From contig NZ_JAENJH010000003.1 of the NCBI RefSeq assembly GCF_016595675.1, positions 682,001 through 746,000 on the forward strand: a DNA stretch of 64,000 nucleotides, given 5' to 3'. The stretch's first letter is position 1; each line of letters starts with the position of its first letter. The position numbers were made by a program, and so were the translations under genes. The notes beneath the pieces were generated by a model. It made no database searches. It saw nothing but the letters and a program-made list of their open reading frames with translations, and was not told the origin of the DNA. The stretch is from Prauserella cavernicola. Lineage in GTDB: Bacteria; Actinomycetota; Actinomycetes; Mycobacteriales; Pseudonocardiaceae. Below are positions 40,546-48,891 of this stretch, one piece after another.

Positions 40546-41151
40546 TCAGACGTCGCTCTCGCCACGCAGCATGCCTTGAACGTATACAAGCCCCTCGTGA
40601 GTCACCTTATAAGTTTTGGTCGACTGCCGACTATTTCCAGACTTCTTCAGCTGGATCACCCGTTGCGGCTTCTTGCGCATGTTGCTGGACAATGCATCGG
40701 TAATATTTGCAATCGAATGACCCAAGTTCTTGAGTTCAGAGTTGAGTCGGCGTGACGCCCACGAATCCTGACCTTCGTGAACCTGCGCCCAGTAGGCAGC
40801 AACGAGTGCCTTGTCTTCGTTCGACTTAGGTGAAGCTGCGGCAAACAGCTCCGCGAAGTGTTGATAGGCGGGCGCCTCCTCCGCAATCTCCTCCTCGGTC
40901 ACGTCCGAGGCTCCACCGAGGTTGCTGCCATTGGAGACGCTACTGTCGGCACCTCGCATGCTGGGCGACATGGCTATGCCGTACCTGTCTGCCGCCCAAC
41001 GCAAGATACGGTGTCGTGCCTCATCTTCCAAGTCTGCGAGTGCCGTCGCAACTGACGACATAGCGTCGATCTCAGGATCCCCCATTGCTGCTCCCATTAA
41101 TCGATGTGCATCAAGATACCTGCCAATAATAGCACCGATGCGTAGACTCAT
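40546..41151 (-). CDS. Unrecognised winged-helix protein, partner of the downstream gene
   Basis: 201 residues starting MSLRIGAIIGRYLDAHRLMG. A helical N-terminal part with an ATALADLEDEARHRILRWAA segment precedes a serine/glycine-rich linker (RGADSSVSNGSNLGGASD). The C-terminal half (VAAYWAQVHEGQDSWASRRL, NSELKNLGHSIANITDALSS, TYKVTHEGLVYVQGML) is a probable winged helix-turn-helix DNA-binding domain. It is immediately upstream of and coupled to the RNN-GxGHxG protein, so the pair likely works together. Such a layout would fit a sensor or regulator with an effector. Confidence 0.5.
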   Translation of the reverse strand: MSLRIGAIIGRYLDAHRLMGAAMGDPEIDAMSSVATALADLEDEARHRILRWAADRYGIAMSPSMRGADSSVSNGSNLGGASDVTEEEIAEEAPAYQHFAELFAAASPKSNEDKALVAAYWAQVHEGQDSWASRRLNSELKNLGHSIANITDALSSNMRKKPQRVIQLKKSGNSRQSTKTYKVTHEGLVYVQGMLRGESDV

Positions 41152-41339
41152 GTTACGTCAACATGGTGGAAGTGGGACTGAGGACGTCGCGCGAGGCAGG
41201 CGCGCCCGCCCGCTACCTCCGTCGACTGACACTCGCCGCGCTGTCGTGAAGTCCAGCATCTGGGGATCTGGATTATGTGAACTGGTTGCTTCCGTTGCGT
41301 CCGGCAGCCACTCGAACTTGCCGCGTCAGGCGACATAAC

Positions 41340-41711
41340 TCTGCGGTCGGCATAACGGCACCCAAATGCCCGCAGAGCAGCGACGTCGCCGCTGTCTCCC
41401 AGACACCACGGGCAGGGTTCCATGTCGCTATGTGCCGGGGCACTGAGCAGTCCTCTCACGTTCTCGGCGATCACCAGCCGCGGGCGCAGCACGCTGATCG
41501 CGTGGGCCATGTGCGACCACAGGCCCGAGCGGGTGCCCGGGGCGAGGCCTGCGCGACGCCCTGCCGTGGACACGTCCTGGCACGGGAACCCACCCGTCAG
41601 CACGTCGACAGGCTCGACGGTGGACCAGTCCACAGTGGTGATGTCGGCGAGGTTCGGCGTGGCCGGCGCCGCGGAGAGCGCGCGCCGGTAGGGTCTCAGT
41701 GTCGATGACAT
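41340..41711 (-). pseudogene. Fragment of a phage-type DNA (cytosine-5)-methyltransferase
   Basis: Readable homology runs from TPNLADITTVDWSTVEPVDV through LTGGFPCQDVSTAGRRAGLA (motif IV, catalytic Cys) to LRPRLVIAENVRGLLSAPAH (motif VI, ENV). The SAM-binding motif I upstream and the target-recognition and later motifs downstream are lost; after CPWCLGDSG the frame becomes nonsense. This is a relic of a mobile-element methyltransferase. Confidence 0.8.
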
Positions 41712-41967
41712 GTGGATTTTCGCTGATCTTGGCTTTTGTGGTTTTCTCACGGTCATGTCACCCAAGATCAGTCTCAGTTTCGTGGCATTTCCTTTGTGGT
41801 TCGGCGGGCTCGGCGCGATTGCGGTGCCGTCGCGTTGTCGGCTTGGTGGAGTATGGGCCGCGCCAATCGAGCTCGCCAGCAGGATCGCGGGCGGCGAAGC
41901 GGGTGCTGCGCTGTACGAGTGGCGGGAGGCGCTCGCGGTGTACTTCGGGCACTGAACCGCAAGTTCT
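41712..41967. other. 256 bp without a supported gene
   Basis: A short plus-strand frame ending at 41955 has a protein-like C-terminus (EAGAALYEWREALAVYFGH), but has no ribosome site or family match; it may be another fragment. Confidence 0.3.
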
Positions 41968-42708
41968 CTAGTCCTGCACGGTGGGGCGGATCGTGATGTC
42001 GCCGACTTCGACGTCACGCGGCTGCTCGATGGCGAACGCGATGGCACTGGCGACCGCCGCGGGCGGGATGGCGAACGCGTCCATCCTGCGCTGGATCCCT
42101 TCTCGCGCAACAGGATTGTCGATGGAGGACGCGAGCTCGGTGCCGACGAAGCCGGGCGAGATCGACGTGGTGCGCAGTGTCCCGTCGGTGGATTCTTGGC
42201 GTAGCCCTTCGAGTAGTGTGCGCACCGCGTTCTTGGTTCCGGCGTAGATAGCCATCGTCGGACTAATCTTGAGGCCGGCCGTCGACAGTGTGGTCACGAG
42301 ATGCCCCTCGCCCTGCTCTCGGAACACCGGAAGCGCCGCGGCGATCCCGTGGAGCACGCCGCGGAGGTTCACGTCGATCATGGCGGACCAGCCGTCGACG
42401 TCGAGGGCGGCGACAGGGCTGATCTTGCTGATGCCCGCGTTGCCGACCAGTACGTCGAGCCTGCCGAAGTCGGCGACGGCGCGTTCGACGAGCCGGTTCA
42501 GGTCCGCCTGTCGGGTGACGTCGATCTGGCAGGCGGCCGCGCGGCCGCCCTGCGCGCGGATGTCGGCGGTGAGCCGCTCGAGGCGTTCGGTGCGGCGCGC
42601 GCCGAGGACGACGGCGGCCCCGCGTTCGGCGAGTAGGCGTGCGGTGGCCTCGCCGATGCCGCTGCTCGCTCCGGTGATGGCGACGACCTTGCCGTCGATT
42701 GCTGACAT
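41968..42708 (-). CDS. SDR-family oxidoreductase
   Basis: 246 residues. NAD(P)-binding motif VVAITGASSGIGEATARLLA; the arginines in GARRTERLERL suggest NADPH. NAG motif VLVGNAGISKISPV; catalytic serine in TTLSTAGLKI and YxxxK in MAIYAGTKNAVRT. C-terminal SPGFVGTELASSI is typical of classical SDRs. GGAGG lies before ATG 42708. It is divergent from the TetR gene with two identical operators between them, so it is very likely the regulated target. The substrate is unknown. Confidence 0.88.
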   Translation of the reverse strand: MSAIDGKVVAITGASSGIGEATARLLAERGAAVVLGARRTERLERLTADIRAQGGRAAACQIDVTRQADLNRLVERAVADFGRLDVLVGNAGISKISPVAALDVDGWSAMIDVNLRGVLHGIAAALPVFREQGEGHLVTTLSTAGLKISPTMAIYAGTKNAVRTLLEGLRQESTDGTLRTTSISPGFVGTELASSIDNPVAREGIQRRMDAFAIPPAAVASAIAFAIEQPRDVEVGDITIRPTVQD

Positions 42709-42729
42709 GGGAATCCTCCGCGATAGAGT

Positions 42730-42779
42730 GGACACGTGTCCGGTTACGGATCGGACAGTACCGGACACGTGTCCGGTTA
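42730..42779. promoter_or_regulatory. Twin TetR operators between SDR and TetR genes
   Basis: The 17-base word GGACACGTGTCCGGTTA occurs at 42730-42746 and again at 42763-42779, 33 bases apart (about three helical turns). Each contains the palindrome GGACACGTGTCC; the second extends to CCGGACACGTGTCCGG. Confidence 0.85.
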
Positions 42780-42795
42780 GCCAAGTGGAGGGTTG

Positions 42796-43347
42796 ATGAA
42801 CGCAGCTCGGCGGCGCGCCGACGCGACGGAGAACCGTGCGCGCATCATCGAGGTCGCGCGTGCCGTCATCGCGCGCTCCGACGAGGTGAAGCTGAACGCG
42901 ATCGCCAAGGAGGCGGGCGTCGGGCAGGGCACCTTGTACCGCCACTTCCCGACGCGGGAGGCGCTTTTCGCCGAGGTGTACGCCTACGACGTCGACGAGC
43001 TCGTCGCGGCAGCGCCCGCACTGCTGACCGAGTACGAACCGCTCGCCGCGTTGCGCCTGTGGTTCGACCGGGTGGCCGACTACGCGCGAGTCAAGCGTGA
43101 TGTGTTCGCCGCGGTCGAGGCGGGCGTCCAGCGTGATCTCGCAGCGCACAGCCACGGTCCGATCGGCGACGCACTGACCGCGCTGCTCGTCGCTGGCAAG
43201 GCCGATGGCACGATCCGTCCGGACGTCGACGCGCGCGACGTCATCCTGCTCATCGGCTATCTTTCCCGGCTCGACGAGGCCGAGTGGGACGCCCGCGCGC
43301 GGCACCTGCTGGGGCTCGTCGTGGACGGCCTGCGTCGCCGGGACTAG
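42796..43347 (+). CDS. TetR-family transcriptional repressor
   Basis: 183 residues from ATG 42796 with GGAGGG upstream. The helix-turn-helix is RARIIEVARAVIARSDEVKL, then NAIAKEAGVGQGTLYRHFPT and REALFAEVYAYDVDEL, a canonical TetR domain; the rest is the all-helical ligand-binding domain ending GLVVDGLRRRD. The twin operators lie just upstream, so it probably represses itself and the divergent SDR gene. Confidence 0.9.
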   Translation: MNAARRRADATENRARIIEVARAVIARSDEVKLNAIAKEAGVGQGTLYRHFPTREALFAEVYAYDVDELVAAAPALLTEYEPLAALRLWFDRVADYARVKRDVFAAVEAGVQRDLAAHSHGPIGDALTALLVAGKADGTIRPDVDARDVILLIGYLSRLDEAEWDARARHLLGLVVDGLRRRD

Positions 43348-43700
43348 CCGCCGGTACGCGGAACGCAAACTCGCGTGCAGGGACAAGCCGTGTGAGCCTG
43401 CCTGACACCCAACGGCCCAGACGTCCGGCCACGCTGCCACCTGTCTCAGTTATTTGGCGGATCCGCTATCCACCCGCCATCGCAACTGAGAATCCGCCAA
43501 GATAGGCACCGAGTGCTCCCTGCAACCGTAGACAGGCGCGCGGATGATTCTGGTCTCCGATTGGGCTCCGCGGCTTGAAGAGTGCCCGATACGCCGCGAC
43601 ACTCCTCGACACGGTGATTGATAAAAATGCTGCCGTGACGTAAATAAATGAACCCTGGTCGGCATCATCTGTTATCGGTGTGACACACGCCAGCCGCTTT
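43348..43700. other. 353 bp without a supported gene
   Basis: Composition falls from GC-rich to mixed after 43600. It contains no readable protein remnant and ends at the second att remnant. Confidence 0.4.
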
Positions 43701-43747
43701 CTCTTAATCAGCGGGTTCGGGGTTCGGGTCCCTGATGTCGCACCATC
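43701..43747 (+). repeat. Third, decayed copy of the tRNA-Lys att site
   Basis: CTCTTAATCAGCGGGTTCGG begins in the tRNA anticodon loop and continues to CACCATCACC; compared with the true tRNA there are two substitutions (GTTCGAGTC to GTTCGGGTC, and GATGGCGC to GATGTCGC). Its right flank (CACCATCACCCCAG) resembles attL rather than attR, so it marks the left edge of an older related element. Confidence 0.8.
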
Positions 43748-43776
43748 ACCCCAGTTCAGAGCACCTGGGGTTTTTG
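43748..43776 (+). terminator. Terminator beside the att remnant
   Basis: ACCCCAG and CTGGGGT stems with a 10-base loop followed by TTTT; same placement as the terminators after the other two att copies. Confidence 0.7.
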
Positions 43777-43785
43777 CTTTCAAGA

Positions 43786-44400
43786 TCACGGCCAACCGTT
43801 ACCCAACCTTTTGGCCGCTGACTCCGTACCTAGCCCGTCTTGCAGCGCCGCGGCTGTCTCCGGGTTCGCGACTTTGCGCCCGACATTCACGTCCTGAGTC
43901 AAAGACGGCCGCGCGTGCCCGAGCTGGTCGGCAATCTGACGAGGCGTGAACCGGGCCTCGTCCAGAATGGTCGCGCATGTCTTGCGGAAGACGTGCGAGG
44001 TCACCCAGGCGAAGCCGTCGGTGCCCCGTGTCGTACGCAGGTCCCGCCGGGTGTTGCTTGGATCACTCCAACCGCCGAGCGAATCCGGAAAGACCGGGAC
44101 GACGCTACCCGGACGCAGGTCCCGATCCAGGGCGACAAGTCGCCGACGACGACGCAACATGTCGACCGCGGCGGAGACCTTCGTGTCGGCCGAGTCCTCC
44201 TCCCCAGGTGATGCGCCGGGACGATCCCGCAGAGCTGCCGACAGGTTGTTGGTCGCCGTTGTCTCTGCCGGGCCCGACTGTTCGACGAGGCGAGTCACGC
44301 CGTCGTCGGTCGCGGTACTTGGCGCGTGCGACGAACCCACCACCGTTGTTGTTCGTGAACTTCACTTTCCCTTGCAGGCCAACAGGAAGCCGCGGGCGCG
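43786..44400 (-). pseudogene. Decayed tyrosine integrase of an older AICE
   Basis: The 5' part reads FVARAKYRDR and DGVTRLVEQSGPAETTATNN in two frames (N-terminal domain), then after loss of the central region continues VSAAVDMLRRRRRLVALDRD, VTSHVFRKTCATILDEARFT and PRQIADQLGHARPSLTQDVN. In relatives the last motif has Tyr (TQDVY-MGRK); here it is Asn, so the nucleophile is lost. Frameshift, internal deletion and active-site loss all mark it as dead. It faces the att remnant exactly as the active element's integrase faces attL. Confidence 0.85.
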
Positions 44401-44475
44401 CTATTGGTAGAGGGTCTTCTTGGGGACGCCGAGGTAGGCGGCGAGGTCATCGGTGGTCAGGAGTTTGCTGTTCAC
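44401..44475 (-). pseudogene. Truncated excisionase remnant
   Basis: VNSKLLTTDDLAAYLGVPKK then TLYQ and TAG: the first half of a MerR/AlpA-like excisionase helix-turn-helix, cut before the wing. It lies next to the decayed integrase, preserving the xis-int order. Confidence 0.72.
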
Positions 44476-44688
44476 GACGACCTGCGGGTGTTGTTCGGCC
44501 ACTCGGTCGGCCATCGGGGATACGCGCTCTCTGGACGACCGAACGCTCGAGCAGTTCCGGCGCGCCAGCCTCTCGCATCTTCTCGCCGTGTCGGCGAGAT
44601 GGGAACCCATGATCCGACGGATGCCCATGATCGCTCCGGGGGCCGGAGCGCATTGCACGAAGACGAACGTGCTTAGACGCCGGTCGCG

Positions 44689-44910
44689 TTACTTGTCGTA
44701 GGCGGACGGCGACGATCCAGCGTTATTCCCAGACGTTGCCATCGTCTGCCACCAGTCCGCGCCCGCCATCATTTCCTTGATCTGGCTGTCAGTGAGGTCC
44801 GGATGGGCATCGGCGGTGTGCTCTTTGATGCTTCGGAACAGGTCTTCGTCGTCCGCGCCGGTGAACTCGATCCTATCGTGCGACGGATCTACACAGTGGA
44901 ATCCGCGCAT
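44689..44910 (-). CDS. Small DUF1059-like protein
   Basis: 73 residues with a strong GGAGGGAGG ribosome site. MRGFHCVDPSHDRIEFTGAD, then DEDLFRSIKEHTADAHPDLT and DSQIKEMM match the size and pattern of the DUF1059 family, in which short proteins begin with an aromatic-Cys strand and end in an amphipathic helix. The tail (ADWWQTMATSGNNAGSSPSA) is extra. Function of the family is unknown. It is monocistronic with a divergent empty region upstream. Confidence 0.65.
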   Translation of the reverse strand: MRGFHCVDPSHDRIEFTGADDEDLFRSIKEHTADAHPDLTDSQIKEMMAGADWWQTMATSGNNAGSSPSAYDK

Positions 44911-45480
44911 TGGTCCTCCCTCCGAGGATTGACCAATCGATACAAGTGTACGGCGGCGGCAGGGGTTGCGTCTGCTTCTCCCTTTTCATGGCGGGGAGAA
45001 GGGTCTACATCTGGACCGTGGGCATGGTGCAGGGACTGATCGACGATGCGCCGGCCTGCGCCGACCTCGTGACTCGGATCGTGCACGAGGAGGAGATCAT
45101 CCGAGGACGATTGGCGCCGACGCTGGGCGATGCTCTCGCGGACCGGATGCCCACCCCGGCCACCTGAGCGATCCTCCTCCCCACGTAGGTGGGATCAACA
45201 AGCGACCGGGCGCGGCGTCCGCGATCTCGGCTGGTCGTCAACGTCTGGTCTCCCGGGCCGCGCTGTCGGTTCCATCCGTTGCGCGGCAACGGATGAGCGC
45301 GCGGTGTCGCCCGTGTCGGAGTCCGGACCGGCGACGGTTCCCCGATCATTCGACTGGCCCTGCCGGGAAGCGGCGGCGGACCCGCCGGTCGTGAGCAGAT
45401 CGCGCGCAGCGTCGACGTACTCATGACCGCCCGGCCCCTGGCAGTTCACGTTTGCTCTGCTCCACCTCCTTGTCGAGATC
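44911..45480. other. 570 bp with no convincing gene
   Basis: A plus-strand frame ending at 45167 (VQGLIDDAPACADLVTRIVH, then EEEIIRGRLAPTLGD) looks protein-like and has a weak GGGGAGAAGG site, so a short gene of about 48 codons is possible; nothing else is supported. Confidence 0.3.
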
Positions 45481-45504
45481 CGAGATATGGAATACGGTAT
45501 CTCG
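45481..45504. promoter_or_regulatory. GntR operator copy 1, before the Nramp-like gene
   Basis: CGAGATA and TATCTCG form perfect 7-bp arms around TGGAATACGG. The right-hand 17 bases, TGGAATACGGTATCTCG (45488-45504), recur with one change at 46924-46940. Confidence 0.7.
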
Positions 45505-45618
45505 CCAAGACCAGCATGGCGACGTAACGATGCGTAGTCCGGTCCCGGCTCCACCGGGTTTCGTGCTGCCTGCGTCCTACGCCACCAGGTACAACGCACG
45601 ACCGGCCGGGAGGGCTCA

Positions 45619-46905
45619 ATGACTGAGAACGCGGCGTCCGGGACGCCGACGGAGGCCGACGAACGGCCGCCGCCTCAGGGCTGGCGCCGACTACGCATGG
45701 TGGGGCCGGGCCTGGTCATGGCGGCCACCGGTATCGGCGCAGGCGACATGGTCAACGGGCTCAACGCGGGCACCAACTACGGCGTGCTGCTGTTGTGGGC
45801 GATTCTGCTCGGCAGCGTTCTGAAGTACCCGTTGAGCGAGGGGATCGGACGCTTTTACATGGCGACGCGAAAAACGCTGGTCGCCGCATGGCACGACCTG
45901 AGCCCGGTCGCGTCCGGTTATTTCATGGTTTTCTTCGTACTCGCGACATTCATCACCTCGGCCGGAGTCACCTCTGCCGCGGGGCTGGCGATGTCGGCAC
46001 TGTTTCCCGGCGTGATGCCACTGTGGGCCTGGGCCGCCTCGCATGCGCTGCTCGGGTTCCTGCTCGTGTGGTTCGGCCGGTACGGATTGATCGAGCGGGT
46101 CATGACGGTGCTCGTCCTGGTCCTGTTCGTCACCGTGGTCACGCTGGCGTTCCTCACCGAGCCGGACGTCAGCGAGCTCGGCTCGGTCCTGCTGCCCAAC
46201 GTGCCCGACGGGGCCGCACTCGGGATCCTGGCACTGATCGGTGGGATCGGCGGTTCGCAGGCTCTGGCGTTCTATCCGTACTGGGTCCGTGACCGGGGCT
46301 GGAACTCCCCGAAGTGGATCCCGATGATGCGCATCGACCTCGGCTCGGGCTACGTCGTGACCGGTGTGTTCATGGTCGCGATGATGTTCGTCGGGGCCGG
46401 GCTGCTGTACGGAACCGGTCAGGACATCAGCGGCGCCACCGGCCTGGTCTCGTTGGCCGACCCGATGGCCGAGCGGCTCGGCGTGCTCGCGAAGCAGCTG
46501 TTCCTCGTCGGATTCTGGGCGGCGGCGACGAGCACGATCTTCGGCGTGTGGCACGGCAGTAGCCATTTGTTCGCCGATTTCGTCCGGGTGATCCGAAAGG
46601 TTCCCGAAGAGCACGCGCAACGAATTCTCAGCCCGTCCGGAAAATGGTTCCGCTCCTATCTGCTGTTCACCACGTTCCCGCCGATGGTGCTGCTCGTTCT
46701 CGACCAGCCGGTGCTGCTCGTGGTCACCTATTCCGCGCTCGGAGCCGTGTTCTTCCCCTTCCTTGCTGGCACGCTCATGTGGTTCCTGAACTCTCGCTCC
46801 ATTCCGGATGCGTACCGGAACCGGTGGCTCGGGAACCTCGCCATCGCGGGGAGTGGCCTGTTCTTCGTCGTCTTCGGCGTGCTGGCCGTGCTCGGCCTGG
46901 TGTAG
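45619..46905 (+). CDS. Nramp-family-like membrane transporter lacking the metal motif
   Basis: 428 residues with about 11 membrane segments. The first membrane segment is MVGPGLVMAATGIGAGDMVN; true Nramp manganese/iron transporters have DPGN here, so the metal-binding residues are absent, and no MPH motif is seen in the sixth segment (LIGGIGGSQALAFYPYWVRD instead). Other family traits are kept, such as LKYPLSEGIGRFYMATRKTL and GFWAAATSTIFGVWHGSSHL. It is first in an operon with an enolase-superfamily enzyme and a GntR regulator, so I infer uptake of an organic or sugar acid instead of a metal. Confidence 0.8.
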   Translation: MTENAASGTPTEADERPPPQGWRRLRMVGPGLVMAATGIGAGDMVNGLNAGTNYGVLLLWAILLGSVLKYPLSEGIGRFYMATRKTLVAAWHDLSPVASGYFMVFFVLATFITSAGVTSAAGLAMSALFPGVMPLWAWAASHALLGFLLVWFGRYGLIERVMTVLVLVLFVTVVTLAFLTEPDVSELGSVLLPNVPDGAALGILALIGGIGGSQALAFYPYWVRDRGWNSPKWIPMMRIDLGSGYVVTGVFMVAMMFVGAGLLYGTGQDISGATGLVSLADPMAERLGVLAKQLFLVGFWAAATSTIFGVWHGSSHLFADFVRVIRKVPEEHAQRILSPSGKWFRSYLLFTTFPPMVLLVLDQPVLLVVTYSALGAVFFPFLAGTLMWFLNSRSIPDAYRNRWLGNLAIAGSGLFFVVFGVLAVLGLV

Positions 46906-46923
46906 TGGCGTCGCCACGCAACT

Positions 46924-46940
46924 TGGAATACGATATCTCG
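46924..46940. promoter_or_regulatory. GntR operator copy 2, before the enolase-superfamily gene
   Basis: TGGAATACGATATCTCG, 16 of 17 bases identical to the site at 45488-45504, about 27 bases upstream of the GTG start. The same word before both first genes implies co-regulation. Confidence 0.7.
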
Positions 46941-46966
46941 TACATCGATCAAAGGTAGGTGAGTCA

Positions 46967-48100
46967 GTGTCCATCACTGCGGTGCGCGCCCGAGGGGTCC
47001 GGATCCCGGTGAAGGCTGGCATCAGCCAGTCGACCCGCAAGCTCGTCCAGCGGGACTACGTCATCGTGACCATCGAGGACTCCGAGACCGAGGCCGTGGG
47101 GGTCGGCGTGTCCTACGTCGGCACGGCGGGCGGCCGCTCGGCGGCCGAGGCGATCGACGACGTCCTGGCCTCCACCCTGCTAGGCGCCGACCCCGGCGAC
47201 ATCGCCGGGCTGTGGGCACGGCTCTACCAGGAGAGCCTGATGCAGGGCCGCCGCGGAATGGTCGTGCGCTGTCTCGCGGCGATCGACATCGCGCTGTGGG
47301 ACCTGGCCGGCAAGCGCGCCGGTCAGCCGCTGGCCCGACTGCTCGGTGGCCGTAGCGGCGGGATTCCGGCCTACGCCTCCGGTGGTTACTACCGCGCGGG
47401 CGACCCCGACCCTGCCGCCACCGTGCGGGCCGAGATCGAGCTGAACCGCTCGCTCGGGTTCGTCGACCACAAGATCAAGGTCGGCGGCCTGCGCCCGACA
47501 GAGGACGCCAAGCGCGTCGCGGCCGCCATCGAGGTGATCGACGGGACCGGCAGGCTCGCGGTCGACGCCAACAACGCGTACGGAACGCCCGCCGAGGCAA
47601 TCCTCGCGACGCGGATTCTCGAACGGGCCGCCGGCGACGCGGGCCTGCGGTGGATGGAGGAACCACTGTCGCCCGAGGACATCGCGGGCCACGCGCGCAT
47701 CGCCTCCGCGGTCGACACGCCGGTGGCCACCGGCGAGATCCACCAGACCAGGTGGGAGTTCCAGAGCCTGCTCACCCAGAACGCGGCGGCGATCCTGCAA
47801 GCCGACGCGGGCGTCGTGGGCGGCGTGTCGGAGTGGCTCACGATCGCACGCACCGCGCTGACCTTCGGCGTTCCCGTGGCGCCGCACTGGCACGCGAACC
47901 TCCATGTGCACCTTGTGGCGGCCAGCGAGAACGGCCTGGTCGTCGAGCACTTCTCGAAGGACAAGGGCATCTACAACCTCGAGGAGATCATGACGCCGGA
48001 GAGCAGGCTGGCCTTCGTCGACGGGCAGGTCATCGTGCCGGAGCGGCCCGGCATCGGTTGGGAGTTCGACGAAGCCATGATCGGCAAGTACGAGCTCTAG
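46967..48100 (+). CDS. Enolase-superfamily enzyme (mandelate racemase / muconate lactonizing type)
   Basis: 377 residues from GTG 46967. The capping domain starts VSITAVRARGVRIPVKAGIS. In the barrel, KIKVGGLRP carries the K-x-K base, LAVDANNAYG the first metal Asp, RWMEEPLSPEDI the Glu, VATGEIHQTRWEF the third acidic ligand, and VAPHWHANLHVHL the opposite-face histidine. This combination is typical of acid-sugar dehydratases and related enzymes that abstract the alpha proton of a carboxylate. The true substrate cannot be read from sequence; the operon with SDR and FAH-type genes suggests a sugar acid or hydroxy acid. Confidence 0.86.
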   Translation: MSITAVRARGVRIPVKAGISQSTRKLVQRDYVIVTIEDSETEAVGVGVSYVGTAGGRSAAEAIDDVLASTLLGADPGDIAGLWARLYQESLMQGRRGMVVRCLAAIDIALWDLAGKRAGQPLARLLGGRSGGIPAYASGGYYRAGDPDPAATVRAEIELNRSLGFVDHKIKVGGLRPTEDAKRVAAAIEVIDGTGRLAVDANNAYGTPAEAILATRILERAAGDAGLRWMEEPLSPEDIAGHARIASAVDTPVATGEIHQTRWEFQSLLTQNAAAILQADAGVVGGVSEWLTIARTALTFGVPVAPHWHANLHVHLVAASENGLVVEHFSKDKGIYNLEEIMTPESRLAFVDGQVIVPERPGIGWEFDEAMIGKYEL

Positions 48101-48115
48101 TCAGGGGTGTCTTTC

Positions 48116-48814
48116 GTGACCAATGGTGGGGATGCCGGCCGTTCGAGCGAGGTTCCGTTGCTCGCCTCGCTCGAACGGCCGAGGAAGCTGGGCGACATCG
48201 TCCTGGATCAGGTGCGCGAGCTGATCGTGTCGAAGCGTCTGGCTCCCGGTTCGCGGCTCAGCGAGGCGAAGATCGCCGGCATCCTCGAGGTCAGCAAGAC
48301 CCCGGTCCGGGAAGCCTTGCTGCAGCTGCGGATGATCGGTCTGGTCGAGATCGTGGACGGTTCCGCGCACGTCGTGGTGCCGTCGGCGATGCTGATCCGG
48401 GAGGCATACGAGGTGCGGTCCGGCCTGGAGGCGCTGACCGCCCGGCTGGCCGCCCAGCGCGCGGACGTCGGCCACCAGAACGAGATTCTCGCCGCGGCCG
48501 ACGCCTCGCACCTGGCCGCCAAGAACGGGGACCGGCGCGCCTTCGCCGAACACGACCACCGCTTTCACTGGAGCATCGCTGTCGCCTCGGGCAACGACAC
48601 CGCCCGGAACCGGGTCGAGGAATCGCTGATCCTGTGCCAGACGTTGCGGCAGCGCGACGTGCTGTCCGAATGGGACTCACAGGTCTGCGGGGAGGCGCAT
48701 GTGGACATCGCCAACGCGATCCGCGACCGGGCCGCGGGTGCCGCGGCCGAGCTGGCTGCCGCCCATGTCACTTACGTCATGGCCAAGATCCTGGCGCAGT
48801 TCACGAACGAGTAA
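48116..48814 (+). CDS. GntR-family regulator, FadR/FCD subfamily
   Basis: 232 residues from GTG 48116 (AGGGG eight bases upstream; an in-frame GTG at 48107 overlaps that site). The winged helix is LGDIVLDQVRELIVSKRLAP, then GSRLSEAKIAGILEVSKTPV and REALLQLRMIGLVEIV. The FCD domain has SAMLIREAYEVRSGLEALTA, FAEHDHRFHWSIAVASGNDT with metal-binding Asp/His, and HVDIANAIRDRAAGAAAELA. It binds an organic acid with a metal in relatives. Located inside the operon, it is the natural owner of the TGGAATACG-type operators. Confidence 0.88.
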   Translation: MTNGGDAGRSSEVPLLASLERPRKLGDIVLDQVRELIVSKRLAPGSRLSEAKIAGILEVSKTPVREALLQLRMIGLVEIVDGSAHVVVPSAMLIREAYEVRSGLEALTARLAAQRADVGHQNEILAAADASHLAAKNGDRRAFAEHDHRFHWSIAVASGNDTARNRVEESLILCQTLRQRDVLSEWDSQVCGEAHVDIANAIRDRAAGAAAELAAAHVTYVMAKILAQFTNE

Positions 48815-48891
48815 CCGATCAGTGCGCGCCCGCCAGCCCCGGCTGCCGGGACAGGGTGAAGCGCGCACGGCAAGGAAAGGTCTCACGTAAT

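Noticed and set aside
41710-41955. 81-codon plus-strand frame with a protein-like C-terminus
   Set aside because: No ribosome site, no family, and competing frames of the same length exist here; it may be a fragment but cannot be supported.
45025-45167. Possible 48-codon gene (VQGLIDDAPAC...)
   Set aside because: Only a weak ribosome site and no family; left as a note under the gene-less region.
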